Below are positions 1 to 8,618 of a DNA stretch of 64,000 nucleotides, piece after piece. A program made the position numbers and the translations under genes. The notes beneath the pieces are model-generated. The model did no database searches, was not told where the DNA came from, and worked only from the letters and a program-made list of their open reading frames with translations. Source of the stretch: Pseudomonas violetae (GTDB lineage Bacteria > Pseudomonadota > Gammaproteobacteria > Pseudomonadales > Pseudomonadaceae); contig NZ_JAKNRW010000006.1 in assembly GCF_023072615.1 (NCBI RefSeq), positions 186,001 through 250,000 of the forward strand. The letters run 5' to 3'. The first letter of the stretch is position 1. The number at the start of each line of letters is the position of its first letter.

Positions 1-48
1 GATGACTGCGCGTTGAACCTGCATTTTACTGGTCTCTCCGGCAGTAAA

Positions 49-90
49 GTTCGTTCGATTCTATACGAACTTGCTCTGATCAGAACAAGT
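49..90. promoter_or_regulatory. Two adjacent palindromic operator candidates upstream of the cluster
   Basis: Two inverted repeats sit side by side ahead of the first gene of the biosynthetic cluster. One has GTTCG and CGAAC arms (53-57 and 66-70). The second is a 22 bp near-perfect palindrome at 69-90 centred on TGATCA. Such dyads are typical of binding sites for dimeric regulators. The regulator is not known; the MocR-type gene at 9517-10938 is the nearest candidate, but I see no matching repeat in its own upstream region. Confidence 0.5.
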
Positions 91-173
91 GTCTCTCTCT
101 ACCATCACCTTACAGTCTTTCCTGATTGTCGGCGTTTTTTGCTCGCACAATCACTTGGTGCCAGAGGTGTTGC

Positions 174-1274
174 ATGAGTGTCGAGACAACGGTCGCCATC
201 GCCAAACCGGTGATCAACATCCGTCTGTTCACGATCCGGATCATTACCGCCGTGTCGTTGTTTGCCGTGCTGGGCAAGGCCAACGTCTGGCTCGACACGG
301 CCACCAACAGCATTCTTGCCCTGGGTTATCGGGCGTTGTTATTGCTCCTGCCGCTGACGTTGCTGGTGCTTGGTCGTCGTTCCCTGAGCGTCACCCTGCT
401 GTGCGCGGCCCTTGGGTTGGTGCTGCTGGCCGTCACCAGCAACCAAGGCATGGTGATGTTTGCTGCGGCGCTGTTTGCCTATGGCATCGCGATCGCCGGC
501 TATCTGATCAAGAGCGAGGCGGCCCAGACCAAGGAAGGCGCGGCCTACAACCGAGTGGCGATGAACATGGGCAGCCTGCTGGCCGGGCTGATCCTGCTGT
601 CGCCGGTCCTGACCCCGACTCTGTTTTTCCTCGGTGCTGCCAGCTTTGTCCTGCTGTGCCTGCCTATCGCCATGGGCGCGACCTTCACCACCCAGGCGCC
701 CGCGGCCGGTGCGGCCCCCCGGGACGGCAGCGGCTGGCGCAACAAACTGCCGTGGGTGATCGCCGGCATCATCATGGGCATCAAGCTGTTCGGCGTGTTC
801 TCGATTCTTCCACAAGCCATCCTCCTCGAAACCGGTGAGTTGCCCACCTGGTACGGCCTGATGCTGATCCTCAACAGCGCAGTCGTGGTGTTGGCCCAGG
901 TGCCGATGATGAAACTCATCGAGCGCACCGGGCGCTTCAAGGTGCTCGCCGTGATCGGGATCATCTTTGCGGGCTTCGCGGTGCTCTCCTCGCCAGCGGC
1001 ATTTCATGTGCAAACCTTGATCGGCGCGCTGATCTGGGTGGCCTTGCTGTCCATCGCCGAATGCGCGTTCAGCTACCTCGATTACTTCTCGGTCAAGCAG
1101 AACAACATGTTCGTCAAGGAAGTGTCACTGGGCGTCGGCGCCGGGCTCACGGTGCTGATCATGCGGGTGGTGCCGGCGCCCTATAACGCATTGTTGCTTG
1201 CAGCTATTGGCGCGGGTGGGATCCTGGCGTGGTACTGGCTCAACCGCAAATCCAACGCCTCGCTGCACGACTGA
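174..1274 (+). CDS. MFS-type transporter, probable exporter of the cluster
   Basis: This 366-residue protein is almost entirely hydrophobic, with about ten to twelve predicted membrane helices broken by a central polar stretch near residues 190-205 (PAAGAAPRDGSGW), the usual cytoplasmic loop between the two halves of a major facilitator protein. The ATG at 174 was chosen because AGAGGTG lies just upstream; an in-frame ATG at 126 lacks a good ribosome site. It is the first gene of a co-directional run of biosynthetic genes, so export of or self-protection from the product is the likely role. The substrate is unknown. At 366 residues it is slightly shorter than most MFS proteins (about 400). 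Confidence 0.75.
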   Translation: MSVETTVAIAKPVINIRLFTIRIITAVSLFAVLGKANVWLDTATNSILALGYRALLLLLPLTLLVLGRRSLSVTLLCAALGLVLLAVTSNQGMVMFAAALFAYGIAIAGYLIKSEAAQTKEGAAYNRVAMNMGSLLAGLILLSPVLTPTLFFLGAASFVLLCLPIAMGATFTTQAPAAGAAPRDGSGWRNKLPWVIAGIIMGIKLFGVFSILPQAILLETGELPTWYGLMLILNSAVVVLAQVPMMKLIERTGRFKVLAVIGIIFAGFAVLSSPAAFHVQTLIGALIWVALLSIAECAFSYLDYFSVKQNNMFVKEVSLGVGAGLTVLIMRVVPAPYNALLLAAIGAGGILAWYWLNRKSNASLHD

Positions 1275-1331
1275 GTCTGCATGGATGAGCCATCGCGTTA
1301 GCGTTTTTCTGCTTCACAGGTCGGAGGTTTC

Positions 1332-2612
1332 ATGAAGACGACGTCATGCGTAGTAGTGGTCGGGTACAACGGCAACCGGGTTCACGATATCCAGAAGTTG
1401 CGCGATCTCTGCAAGACGCTCTACAACGCAAGGCTGATCCTGGTGGTCGAGCATGTTGCACCCGATGACGACCAGGTGGCAGACCATGTCTGTAGCGCCT
1501 CGCTGGCGCCCGAGGATGTGACCGACTCCCTGGAACTGGTGGTTGGCTGCCTGGCGGTCGACCGCTGGAAATTGATCGGCGTGCTGCCGTTTTCCGATCG
1601 CGGCGTGTTGCTCGGCGCGGCCCTGGCCAGTCATTACGGCCTCCCGGGCATCACTCCCGGCGAGGCGCGGGCGGGGTTGGACAAGCAGATTTTCCGCCAG
1701 CTCGAAGCGACCTCCAGCACTGCGCCCGAAGATTATCGGCCGGTGTTTTCGACCCGTGTCGAGAGCCTGGCGGAGCTGCGCCAGCGGGTCGTCGAACTGG
1801 GTGGCAGGGCGTTTATCAAGCCGGCCTGCGAGGGGGCCAGTCGTGGCTGTCGGGTGATTCATCACCCGTCCGAATGCGACGAAGCATGGCAGGCGCTCAA
1901 GCCTTACCGAAGTGGCGGCATCGTCCTGGAAGAATTGATTCGCGATGCTCGGGAATACAGCTGGGACTACGTTGCCGGCAGCACCTGGGTCACCGAGAAG
2001 ACCACCACCGAAGGCGCCTTCCGGGCCGAGATCCAGCAAGTGGTGCCCGCGCCATTGCCGGCTGATGCCCAGGCTCGCCTGGCAGAGGCAGGGCGGCACA
2101 TGTCGGGGTTGGTCTCACTGGAAAACGGTGCTTACCACAACGAAATCTTCCTGCGCGCTGACCAGCTGACTTCGGCGGTGGAAACCAACATGCGCCCTGG
2201 CGGCATGCACATCTGGGACCTGGCGCGCATTGCCTTCGTCGACTTCGACCCATGGGAGCGCTGGGTCAGGTGGGCAGTTGAGGGCCAGTGCGAGCACCAG
2301 GATCCGGTCGCCCGGGGCTACTGCGGTATACGCCTGCTCAGGGCCCCGGCGGGAGGTCTGTTGCGTGACCTGCCAGATATAGCGACGGTGGCGCGGATGC
2401 TCGATATCGAGTTGGTGGAGGCCGTGTATGAGCGGCGGATCGGCGACTCGGTGACCGCGCTGGTCAAGGACAACACTTCGTTTATTGGCCACATCGTCCT
2501 GTTCAACAAGCACTACGAACAACTTGCCAGTGACCTGTTGCGCCTGACCGAGGCGGTTGAAGCCCGCATGGAAGTCGCCTGCCTGGTGCCCCCCGCCAGA
2601 GCGGTGGGATGA
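1332..2612 (+). CDS. ATP-grasp carboxylate-amine ligase family protein
   Basis: The 426-residue protein has the layout of ATP-grasp ligases: an N-terminal Rossmann-like part, then a nucleotide-binding region with GGRAFIKPACEGASRG (about residues 156-172), GGIVLEELI (about 195-203), and a metal-binding end near NEIFLRADQLTSAVETNMRPGG, where E and N residues would hold Mg2+. Relatives join a carboxylate to an amine using ATP, as in BacD-type dipeptide ligases. A good ribosome site (GGAGG) precedes the ATG. With no NRPS nearby, this is the best candidate for making an amide or peptide bond in the pathway. The substrates cannot be read from the sequence. Confidence 0.8.
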   Translation: MKTTSCVVVVGYNGNRVHDIQKLRDLCKTLYNARLILVVEHVAPDDDQVADHVCSASLAPEDVTDSLELVVGCLAVDRWKLIGVLPFSDRGVLLGAALASHYGLPGITPGEARAGLDKQIFRQLEATSSTAPEDYRPVFSTRVESLAELRQRVVELGGRAFIKPACEGASRGCRVIHHPSECDEAWQALKPYRSGGIVLEELIRDAREYSWDYVAGSTWVTEKTTTEGAFRAEIQQVVPAPLPADAQARLAEAGRHMSGLVSLENGAYHNEIFLRADQLTSAVETNMRPGGMHIWDLARIAFVDFDPWERWVRWAVEGQCEHQDPVARGYCGIRLLRAPAGGLLRDLPDIATVARMLDIELVEAVYERRIGDSVTALVKDNTSFIGHIVLFNKHYEQLASDLLRLTEAVEARMEVACLVPPARAVG

Positions 2613-2639
2613 ATCTGATTTGTTTGAGAGGTTATACCC

Positions 2640-3134
2640 ATGTTTGAACACACTACCTGTGATGAGCGCTTCCTCACTCTGGCCAAGGAGCTGGGTTACG
2701 ACATCTATGGCGAGAACACCGCCGGCGGCCACTACGCGCCGCTGGTCCGGCACCATGACGAACTGTATATCAGCGGCATGGTGCCACGCATGAACGGCAA
2801 GATTCAGTACCCTGGGCGGGTTGGCCTGGAGCTCAGCCTGAGTGATGCCCAGGCTGCCGCGAGCATCAGTGCCATGCGCGGGCTGGCGCTGATAGTCGAT
2901 GCCATCGGTTCGCTGGATAAGATCAAATCGCTGGTACGGGTCACCGTCTATGTGAAATCCACTGCGGACTTCGTCGACCTCAGCGAAGTGGCCAATGGTG
3001 CATCGGACGTCTTCAGCCATGTGCTGGGGGATGCGGGTAAACATACAAGAACCACAGTTGGGGTTTATCAGTTGCCAAAGAATGCGGCGGTGGAAGTGGA
3101 CATGATCGCAGCGTTGCGGCCTTCTGCGTTATAA
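2640..3134 (+). CDS. RidA/YjgF-family protein
   Basis: The protein is 164 residues long, longer than housekeeping RidA (about 130). Its C-terminal half has the RidA signature: ISGMVPRM, then KIKSLVRVTVYVKSTADF, and an end with HTRTTVGVYQLPKNAAVEVDM, which contains the arginine that binds substrate carboxylates in the family. RidA proteins hydrolyse reactive enamines and imines released by PLP enzymes, and in some pathways they catalyse cyclisations or other steps. It sits 27 bases after the ATP-grasp gene, in the same operon as PLP enzymes further downstream, so handling an enamine intermediate is a reasonable guess. Confidence 0.8.
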   Translation: MFEHTTCDERFLTLAKELGYDIYGENTAGGHYAPLVRHHDELYISGMVPRMNGKIQYPGRVGLELSLSDAQAAASISAMRGLALIVDAIGSLDKIKSLVRVTVYVKSTADFVDLSEVANGASDVFSHVLGDAGKHTRTTVGVYQLPKNAAVEVDMIAALRPSAL

Positions 3135-3181
3135 GCGGTGGTGGTCGGCTTTACAGTGCCGAAGGGTTCGCCTATGGTTCG

Positions 3182-3685
3182 ATGAATGAAGGCGATATAT
3201 TAAGTTGGAATGCGCGGATGAATAATGTTCAGGGTGCGTTTTTTTCATATGATGAATTTCGCCAGAGTTTGCATCAGCCGCTCCAGAGTGTGCGGGTGTG
3301 GACGAGTGATGAACTTTTAGCCATGCGCGAAAGTCTTGCGAGCAGCGAAGTCGATATAGTCGCGCTGGCCCACGACAACAGTATCGAAGGCTGCAAGTTG
3401 ACACCGGGCGTGGCGGTGTCCGTGCAATGGCTCAAGCCCGGGGCTGCGTTGAATAGGCATGCTCATGGTTGGTGGCATCTATTTGTCATACAGGCCGGCA
3501 GCGGCCTGCTGACTATGGGCGAGGGCGAGGAGGTGCGCGCCAGCATCGGCGACGTCCTGCTAGTGCCGGCCTGGACCCGGCATGGCTTCGTTAACACCAG
3601 CGCCACCGAGCCGATGGCCATGCTCAACATGAGCAACATGCCACAATTAGCCTTGCTTTCCAGTATGGAGAACGCTGTGAGCTGA
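3182..3685 (+). CDS. Cupin-fold protein
   Basis: The 167-residue protein has one cupin barrel. The metal-binding motif is visible as NRHAHGWWHLFVIQAGSG, followed by the second motif GDVLLVPAWTRHGF, which together supply three or four histidines and possibly a glutamate-free site. Cupins of this kind act as small dioxygenases, isomerases or ligand sensors. It is the last gene before an intrinsic terminator, so it closes the first transcription unit. The start is uncertain: ATG at 3182 has only a weak ribosome site, and an in-frame ATG at 3218 is possible. Confidence 0.7.
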   Translation: MNEGDILSWNARMNNVQGAFFSYDEFRQSLHQPLQSVRVWTSDELLAMRESLASSEVDIVALAHDNSIEGCKLTPGVAVSVQWLKPGAALNRHAHGWWHLFVIQAGSGLLTMGEGEEVRASIGDVLLVPAWTRHGFVNTSATEPMAMLNMSNMPQLALLSSMENAVS

Positions 3686-3723
3686 GCCCCGAAAGTTTTC
3701 CATTCTTTCTTTGCTACCCTTCC

Positions 3724-3753
3724 GGGAGTCCGCATTAGCCGACTCCCTTTTTT
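3724..3753 (+). terminator. Intrinsic terminator after the cupin gene
   Basis: GGGAGTC at 3724-3730 pairs with GACTCCC at 3741-3747, and a run of Ts follows at once. This is a standard rho-independent terminator. It splits the biosynthetic genes into two transcription units. Confidence 0.85.
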
Positions 3754-3792
3754 ATTGTTGCACTTGCCTGTGTGCGCTTCTGTATCCGTATA

Positions 3793-3815
3793 AACAGATA
3801 ATTTCTGTATCTGTT
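3793..3815. promoter_or_regulatory. Palindromic operator before the second biosynthetic unit
   Basis: Perfect 8 bp arms, AACAGATA and TATCTGTT, are separated by 7 bases. The dyad lies about 75 bases upstream of the glutathione-transferase-like gene and just after the terminator, where the promoter of the second unit must be. It differs in sequence from the dyads at 49-90, so the two units may answer to different regulators. Confidence 0.55.
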
Positions 3816-3887
3816 CAGCGTCTGAGCAACTATCTACGATCGATTCCAATGCGACGGATTAATAGTCTTGGTGCAAGGGAGTGATCT

Positions 3888-4532
3888 ATGAAAAGTGCAG
3901 AAATAAAGTTGTACGTGGGGGCGGGTTTTGTCAGCGCTTTTGCCATGTCGGCATTTGTTGCGTTGAAAGAAAAACAACTTAAGTTTGAACTGGTAACGAT
4001 TGATTTGAAAAGTCGGGAGAACTATCAGGCGAGTTATCGAGACCTGTCGATGACTTGCAAGATACCCACCTTGGTCCACGAAGACTTTGCTCTTTCAGAG
4101 TCCTCGGCCATTGCCGAATACCTGGACGACATCGCTCCTGAAACCCGAAAACTGTTCCCCGCAGACACCCGGCTGCGCGCCCGGGCCCGCCAGCTTCAGG
4201 CCTGGCTACGCAGTGACCTGTTGATCATTCGCAGGGAGCGTCCGGCGGATCTCATCTACTTCGGCAAACAAGACACGCCCCTGTCCAGCGAGGCGCTGGT
4301 GGCCGTGGATCGATTGTTCTTTGTGGCCGATCGCCTGCTTAAGGGCGGTGCCGATCACCTGTTCGGGGACTGGAGCATTGCTGATACCGACTTGGCAATC
4401 ATGCTCAACCGCCTGCTTGCCAATGGCGATCATGTCCCGGCGCGACTTGCCGCCTATGTTCGCCGGCAGTGGGACCGCGACAGCGTACGGGCGTGGCTGG
4501 ACATCGAGCGGACAGCGCCGACTGTCCAGTAA
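3888..4532 (+). CDS. Glutathione S-transferase family protein
   Basis: The 214-residue protein has the two-part GST layout: an N-terminal thioredoxin-like domain (residues 1-85) with the cis-proline and gamma-glutamyl-binding motifs KIPTLVHEDFALSESSAIAEYL, then an all-helical domain. The overall pattern resembles YfcF-type transferases. GSTs conjugate or isomerise electrophiles with glutathione, or reduce peroxides. GGGAG lies just ahead of the ATG. As the first gene of the second unit it could act on, or detoxify, a reactive pathway intermediate. Confidence 0.8.
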   Translation: MKSAEIKLYVGAGFVSAFAMSAFVALKEKQLKFELVTIDLKSRENYQASYRDLSMTCKIPTLVHEDFALSESSAIAEYLDDIAPETRKLFPADTRLRARARQLQAWLRSDLLIIRRERPADLIYFGKQDTPLSSEALVAVDRLFFVADRLLKGGADHLFGDWSIADTDLAIMLNRLLANGDHVPARLAAYVRRQWDRDSVRAWLDIERTAPTVQ

Positions 4533-4561
4533 CTCGCCAGGAATTCATCGGGAGCGCTGCC

Positions 4562-5902
4562 ATGCAGGGAATGTCGGAGCTGTACAGATACAAACCTTAT
4601 AACGCACGGACCATTCGCGAGACGCCGTATTGGCAAAGGCTCACACCTGCCTTGCAGGAAGCCATGAATGTGGTGGCGCGGGTGATGCCGTTTCGTACCA
4701 ACGAATATGTACTGGGAACATTGATTGACTGGGACAATATTCCCGACGATCCGATTTTCCGCATGACCTTTCCCCACCAGGACATGCTGTTGCCGCAGGA
4801 GTATTCGTCGCTCAAGCAACTGATCGAACAGGATGATGGTGCAGCCATCAAGCGCCGGATCGAAGCGATCTGGCTGCGCATGAACCCCCATCCGGCCGGC
4901 CAGTTGACCCACAACGGCGCAAGCCTCGACGGCAAAGTCCTGCCGGGCATCCAGCACAAGTACCGTGAAACTGTGCTGTTTTTCCCCGGTGCGGGTCAGA
5001 CCTGTCACGCGTACTGCACTTTTTGTTTTCGCTGGGCGCAGTTCATCGGTGAAGAAGAACTCAAGTTCAATGCCCGTGAGTCTCAGGATCTGGTGAGCTA
5101 CCTGCGAGTGCACACCGAAGTCACAGACGTGCTGATCACCGGCGGCGACCCGATGATCATGAACACTCGCTCGCTGGCCGGTTACATCGAGCCGCTGCTG
5201 GATTTGCCTCACCTCAGGAGTATCCGCATCGGCACCAAATCGGTCGCCTACTGGCCGCAGCGGTTCGTCAGCGACAAGGATGCCCCCGAACTGCTGGCAC
5301 TGTTCCGTCGGATCGTTGCGGCAGGCAAGCACCTGTCAGTGATGGGGCACTACAACCACCCGGTGGAGCTGCGCCAGGACATCGCCCGCCAGGCAGTCGA
5401 ACGCATTCGCGGCACCGGGGCAGTGTTGCGCATGCAGGCGCCGGTGATCCGCCATATCAACGAAAATCCCGCCGATTGGGCGCAACTCTGGACCGAAGGC
5501 GTGCGGCTTGGCGCGGTGCCTTATTACATGTTCGTCGAGCGCGATACCGGCCCTCGTCATTATTTCGCGATGCCGCTGGCCCGGGCTTTCGAGATCTTCC
5601 AGGCGGCCTATCGCACTGTGTCTGGGCTGGCCCGTACGGTGCGCGGCCCCTCCATGAGCACCTTCTACGGCAAGGTCCTGATCAATGGCATTGAAACCGT
5701 GGCCGGGGAAAAAGTCTTCGTGTTGCAGTTTCTCCAGGCCCGGGATCCGCAATGGGTGCTGCGCACGTTTCATGCGCAATTCGATCCTCACGCCACCTGG
5801 TTCGATGACTTGCGCCCGGCCTTTGGCGAGCGGCAATTTTTCTTTCAGAACGAGCCATTGACAGGCCCCGAATTGATACCGGTCCTGCTGGAAACGGCGT
5901 AG
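4562..5902 (+). CDS. Radical SAM enzyme of the lysine 2,3-aminomutase (KamA) family
   Basis: The 446-residue protein has the radical SAM cluster motif CHAYCTFC, with cysteines at 148, 152 and 155. A lysine at 371 in STFYGKVL is placed where the family carries its PLP lysine. KamA enzymes move an alpha-amino group to the beta carbon, using a [4Fe-4S] cluster, SAM and PLP; known substrates include lysine, glutamate and arginine. The length fits the family (about 400-470). The start was chosen for GGGAG nine bases upstream. The substrate is not known, and the aminomutase role itself is inferred from the family. Next to it are an aminotransferase and an N-oxygenase, which would suit a beta-amino acid substrate. 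Confidence 0.85.
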   Translation: MQGMSELYRYKPYNARTIRETPYWQRLTPALQEAMNVVARVMPFRTNEYVLGTLIDWDNIPDDPIFRMTFPHQDMLLPQEYSSLKQLIEQDDGAAIKRRIEAIWLRMNPHPAGQLTHNGASLDGKVLPGIQHKYRETVLFFPGAGQTCHAYCTFCFRWAQFIGEEELKFNARESQDLVSYLRVHTEVTDVLITGGDPMIMNTRSLAGYIEPLLDLPHLRSIRIGTKSVAYWPQRFVSDKDAPELLALFRRIVAAGKHLSVMGHYNHPVELRQDIARQAVERIRGTGAVLRMQAPVIRHINENPADWAQLWTEGVRLGAVPYYMFVERDTGPRHYFAMPLARAFEIFQAAYRTVSGLARTVRGPSMSTFYGKVLINGIETVAGEKVFVLQFLQARDPQWVLRTFHAQFDPHATWFDDLRPAFGERQFFFQNEPLTGPELIPVLLETA

Positions 5903-5926
5903 GGCGATTCATCAGGAGATAGGGAT

Positions 5927-6802
5927 ATGAGTGGCATCCCGTTTGATCAGCGAGAAGGTTTTATATGGCTCGACGGCGAGTTCGTCGAATGGTCCCAGGC
6001 GCGCTTGCACGTGTTGACCCATGGTTTGCACTACGCGAGTACCGTGTACGAAGGGGAGCGTGTCTACAACGGCAAAATCTTCAAACTGCGCGAACACAGC
6101 GAGCGCTTATATCGCTCGGCACAGTTGATGGATTTCGCGATTCCCTATGAGCTGGCCGAACTGGAAGCGGCCAGTCATGAACTGCTGCAGCGCAATAACG
6201 TAGTCAACGGCTATTTGCGGCCGGTGGCGTGGCGCGGCAGCGAAATGATCTCGACCTCGGCCCGCTTCAATCGCGTGCACGTGGCGATCGCCTGCTGGCA
6301 ATGGCCGAGTTACTTCGACCCGGCGGGGCACATGGGTGGCATCCGTTTGAAGACCGCGCCGTGGCGTCGTCCGCCACCCAGCAGCAGCCCGTTCGAGGCC
6401 AAGGCATCCGGGCATTACCAGATTGCCACACTCAGCAAGCACGATGCGGAAAACAACGGCTATCACGATGCGTTGATGCTCGACTGGCGGGGCCACGTCG
6501 CCGAAGCCACCAGCGCCAACGTGTTCTTCGTCAAAGACCGGACGCTGTACACGCCGCTGCCCGATTGCTTCCTCAATGGCATCACCCGCCAGACCGTCAT
6601 CGAATTGGCCGGGGTACTGGATTATCAGGTGGTCGAGCGCACGATTCTTCCTGCGGAGCTGGGCGACTTCGATGAGTGTTTTCTGACGGGCACCGCCGCC
6701 GAAATCACCCCCGTGCAGATCATCGACGAACAGCGCTATCGACCGGGCAACGCCTGTCGCGAATTCATTGCCGCCTATACCTCAACCGTCAACGCCGGAT
6801 AA
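5927..6802 (+). CDS. Class IV (branched-chain-type) aminotransferase
   Basis: This 291-residue protein matches the IlvE/D-amino acid aminotransferase fold. K159 in FEAKASGHY is the expected PLP-binding lysine, and GHVAEATSANVFFV and FLNGITRQTV are the standard phosphate-binding and cofactor segments. In metabolism these enzymes convert branched-chain 2-oxo acids to amino acids; copies in gene clusters often have other substrates. AGGAG stands before the ATG and the gene follows the aminomutase by 24 bases. It probably installs or removes an amino group on the pathway intermediate. It is unlikely to be the housekeeping ilvE, given this context. Confidence 0.85.
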   Translation: MSGIPFDQREGFIWLDGEFVEWSQARLHVLTHGLHYASTVYEGERVYNGKIFKLREHSERLYRSAQLMDFAIPYELAELEAASHELLQRNNVVNGYLRPVAWRGSEMISTSARFNRVHVAIACWQWPSYFDPAGHMGGIRLKTAPWRRPPPSSSPFEAKASGHYQIATLSKHDAENNGYHDALMLDWRGHVAEATSANVFFVKDRTLYTPLPDCFLNGITRQTVIELAGVLDYQVVERTILPAELGDFDECFLTGTAAEITPVQIIDEQRYRPGNACREFIAAYTSTVNAG

Positions 6803-6820
6803 ACCGCCAGGAATCTCGCC

Positions 6821-7576
6821 ATGTCTGATCAAGGGATTGCGTTCAACGCTGATTTTTCACTAGGGCACCGCCACGAAGAATTGTCGGCACGGGGCTGGAC
6901 AGTACTGACCGCCGACGAGTTTGCCGATGACGTCGTCGGCACACTGCAGGAGTTCGGTACGATCATTCCGCAGTTCAACGGACAGACGGCTTTCGCGATC
7001 ACGCGCAAGCCGGGCTACGAAGACCTGCCGTATTCCCAGAGCATGAACCGTATCGGCCCGCACACCGAGGCGCCGGTCTATGGGCCACCACCACGCTACC
7101 TGGCGTTACATTGTCATCATCAGGCGACCTGTGGTGGCGGCCATACGGGCCTGGTCGACGGCTACCAGTTCCTGGCGTTGCTGGAACGTACCGAGCCGCA
7201 GTTGCACAACTGGCTCGCCGAGACACCGGTAGAGTTCGTGGCCACGGCCAAGCCCGGGGAAGCCGCGCAACGGCGGGTCAAGGAATACATCCTGACGCCG
7301 ACTGAAGACGGTGACATTTTCCGCTTTAGCTACAACCAGTTTCACTACGGTGACGTCAATCCTTCCAAAGAGGATCTGCGGCAGTCACTGGTGGCTAACA
7401 GCTCCTCGCCGCTGGCGCGGTTCGCGGTGCTGGGGGAAGCGTATTTCATCGAGCACAGCACTCCGGTGTTGATCCCCGACGGCAGCCTGTTGATTTGGGA
7501 CAACTGGCGCATGATCCACGCCCGCAGTCGATACACTGACCCGGCACGCAACCTGACCCGCTACTGGCTGGCCTGA
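6821..7576 (+). CDS. Fe(II)/2-oxoglutarate-dependent oxygenase (TauD-like)
   Basis: The 251-residue protein carries the 2-His-1-carboxylate iron site of the TauD/clavaminate synthase group: H81 and E83 in GPHTEAP, and a distal H233 in RMIHARSRY. R247 in NLTRYW is the expected 2-oxoglutarate-binding arginine. The use of Glu instead of Asp in the HxE motif is known from the clavaminate synthase branch. Such enzymes hydroxylate, desaturate or cyclise amino acid derivatives. It lies 18 bases after the aminotransferase and is followed by the N-oxygenase, so it is probably a tailoring oxygenase. Confidence 0.85.
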   Translation: MSDQGIAFNADFSLGHRHEELSARGWTVLTADEFADDVVGTLQEFGTIIPQFNGQTAFAITRKPGYEDLPYSQSMNRIGPHTEAPVYGPPPRYLALHCHHQATCGGGHTGLVDGYQFLALLERTEPQLHNWLAETPVEFVATAKPGEAAQRRVKEYILTPTEDGDIFRFSYNQFHYGDVNPSKEDLRQSLVANSSSPLARFAVLGEAYFIEHSTPVLIPDGSLLIWDNWRMIHARSRYTDPARNLTRYWLA

Positions 7577-7643
7577 TTTTTCCGTCGCCGTTCATTCTAT
7601 TTGCGTACCCCTGGGCGGGTACGCGTCCTACAGGTATCGCTTT

Positions 7644-8603
7644 ATGCTAACAGCCATCGAGATCGCCAAGGTCGATCATCAACTGATCGTGCGGCTCAAC
7701 CAGGCGTGGACCAAACGAGCCACGGTGTGTGCGCCGGAAAAGTTGCAGGTCGGCGAAGCATTCGACCCTGCGCGTCCGGATTATCCGGAGTGCATGGTGC
7801 CGTTTTTTCATCACCCGAAATTCCAGGCCCTGAGCGATGAACTCAAGAGCAGCGTGGTGACCTGGGGCTGGATCGGCTACAACCTGCGCACGGTCACCGC
7901 TGAAGAACATGTGGTGAACCCGGCATTGAGCGTCATCGCCAATCAATACCTGGGCAAGCACGACTGGCATTTTCGTGAGGCGATGCAGCAGACGTTGATT
8001 GACGAGCACTACCACACGTTGATGCACCTGCGCGCTATCGAGCGCACCAGAGTCGACCGCGCGCTCGACCAGCAGTTGGACTTGCCGCCGTCGGTAACCT
8101 ATTTGCGGCTGCTGGCCCTGCGTAAAGAATTGCCTGAGCAGTGGCAGCGGGATCTGGCCTCGATCACTTTTGCGGTGGTGGCCGAGATCAGCGTCAACGC
8201 CTATCTCGACCTGCTGGCGGACGACCAGAGCATTCAGCCGCAAAACCGTCGCGTGGCCGAACTGCACAATCGTGACGAGTATGCCCACAGCAAGGTACTG
8301 GCCGAGGTCGCCAAGGTTATGTACGCGAACATGCAGCCGGTCCAGCGGGAATTTTTCGCACGCACTTTATCGGTGGCGCTGAGTGCCTTTGTCGCCCAGG
8401 ACTACTCGATGTGGGAAGCGATCCTGACTCAACTGGGGGTCGAGGACGCGGCGCTGATCATCGCCGACACCCGCGAGAGCAACCGCAACGCGACGATCAT
8501 GCGCGACTACAGCGGGCTCCAGCGTCTGGCCGAGGATCTGGGCATCACCGGCCAAATTGATTTCGACTTCCGACCGACGCTCAAGACTGCCTCAGTGGCC
8601 TGA
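7644..8603 (+). CDS. AurF-like diiron N-oxygenase
   Basis: The 319-residue protein shows the iron ligands of AurF-family arylamine oxygenases with the same spacing as AurF itself: E121-x2-H124, E181, H208-x3-E212-x2-H215, plus a glutamate at 87 or 88. AurF oxidises an aromatic amine to a nitro group, and relatives in Pseudomonas, Burkholderia and Streptomyces make nitro, nitroso, hydroxylamino or diazeniumdiolate products. A GC-rich hairpin at 7602-7623 lies in the 67-base gap ahead of the gene. Together with the aminomutase and aminotransferase it suggests oxidation of an amine nitrogen on an amino acid-derived scaffold. The exact product cannot be inferred. Confidence 0.85.
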   Translation: MLTAIEIAKVDHQLIVRLNQAWTKRATVCAPEKLQVGEAFDPARPDYPECMVPFFHHPKFQALSDELKSSVVTWGWIGYNLRTVTAEEHVVNPALSVIANQYLGKHDWHFREAMQQTLIDEHYHTLMHLRAIERTRVDRALDQQLDLPPSVTYLRLLALRKELPEQWQRDLASITFAVVAEISVNAYLDLLADDQSIQPQNRRVAELHNRDEYAHSKVLAEVAKVMYANMQPVQREFFARTLSVALSAFVAQDYSMWEAILTQLGVEDAALIIADTRESNRNATIMRDYSGLQRLAEDLGITGQIDFDFRPTLKTASVA

Positions 8604-8618
8604 AACAGGAGCTGCCTT

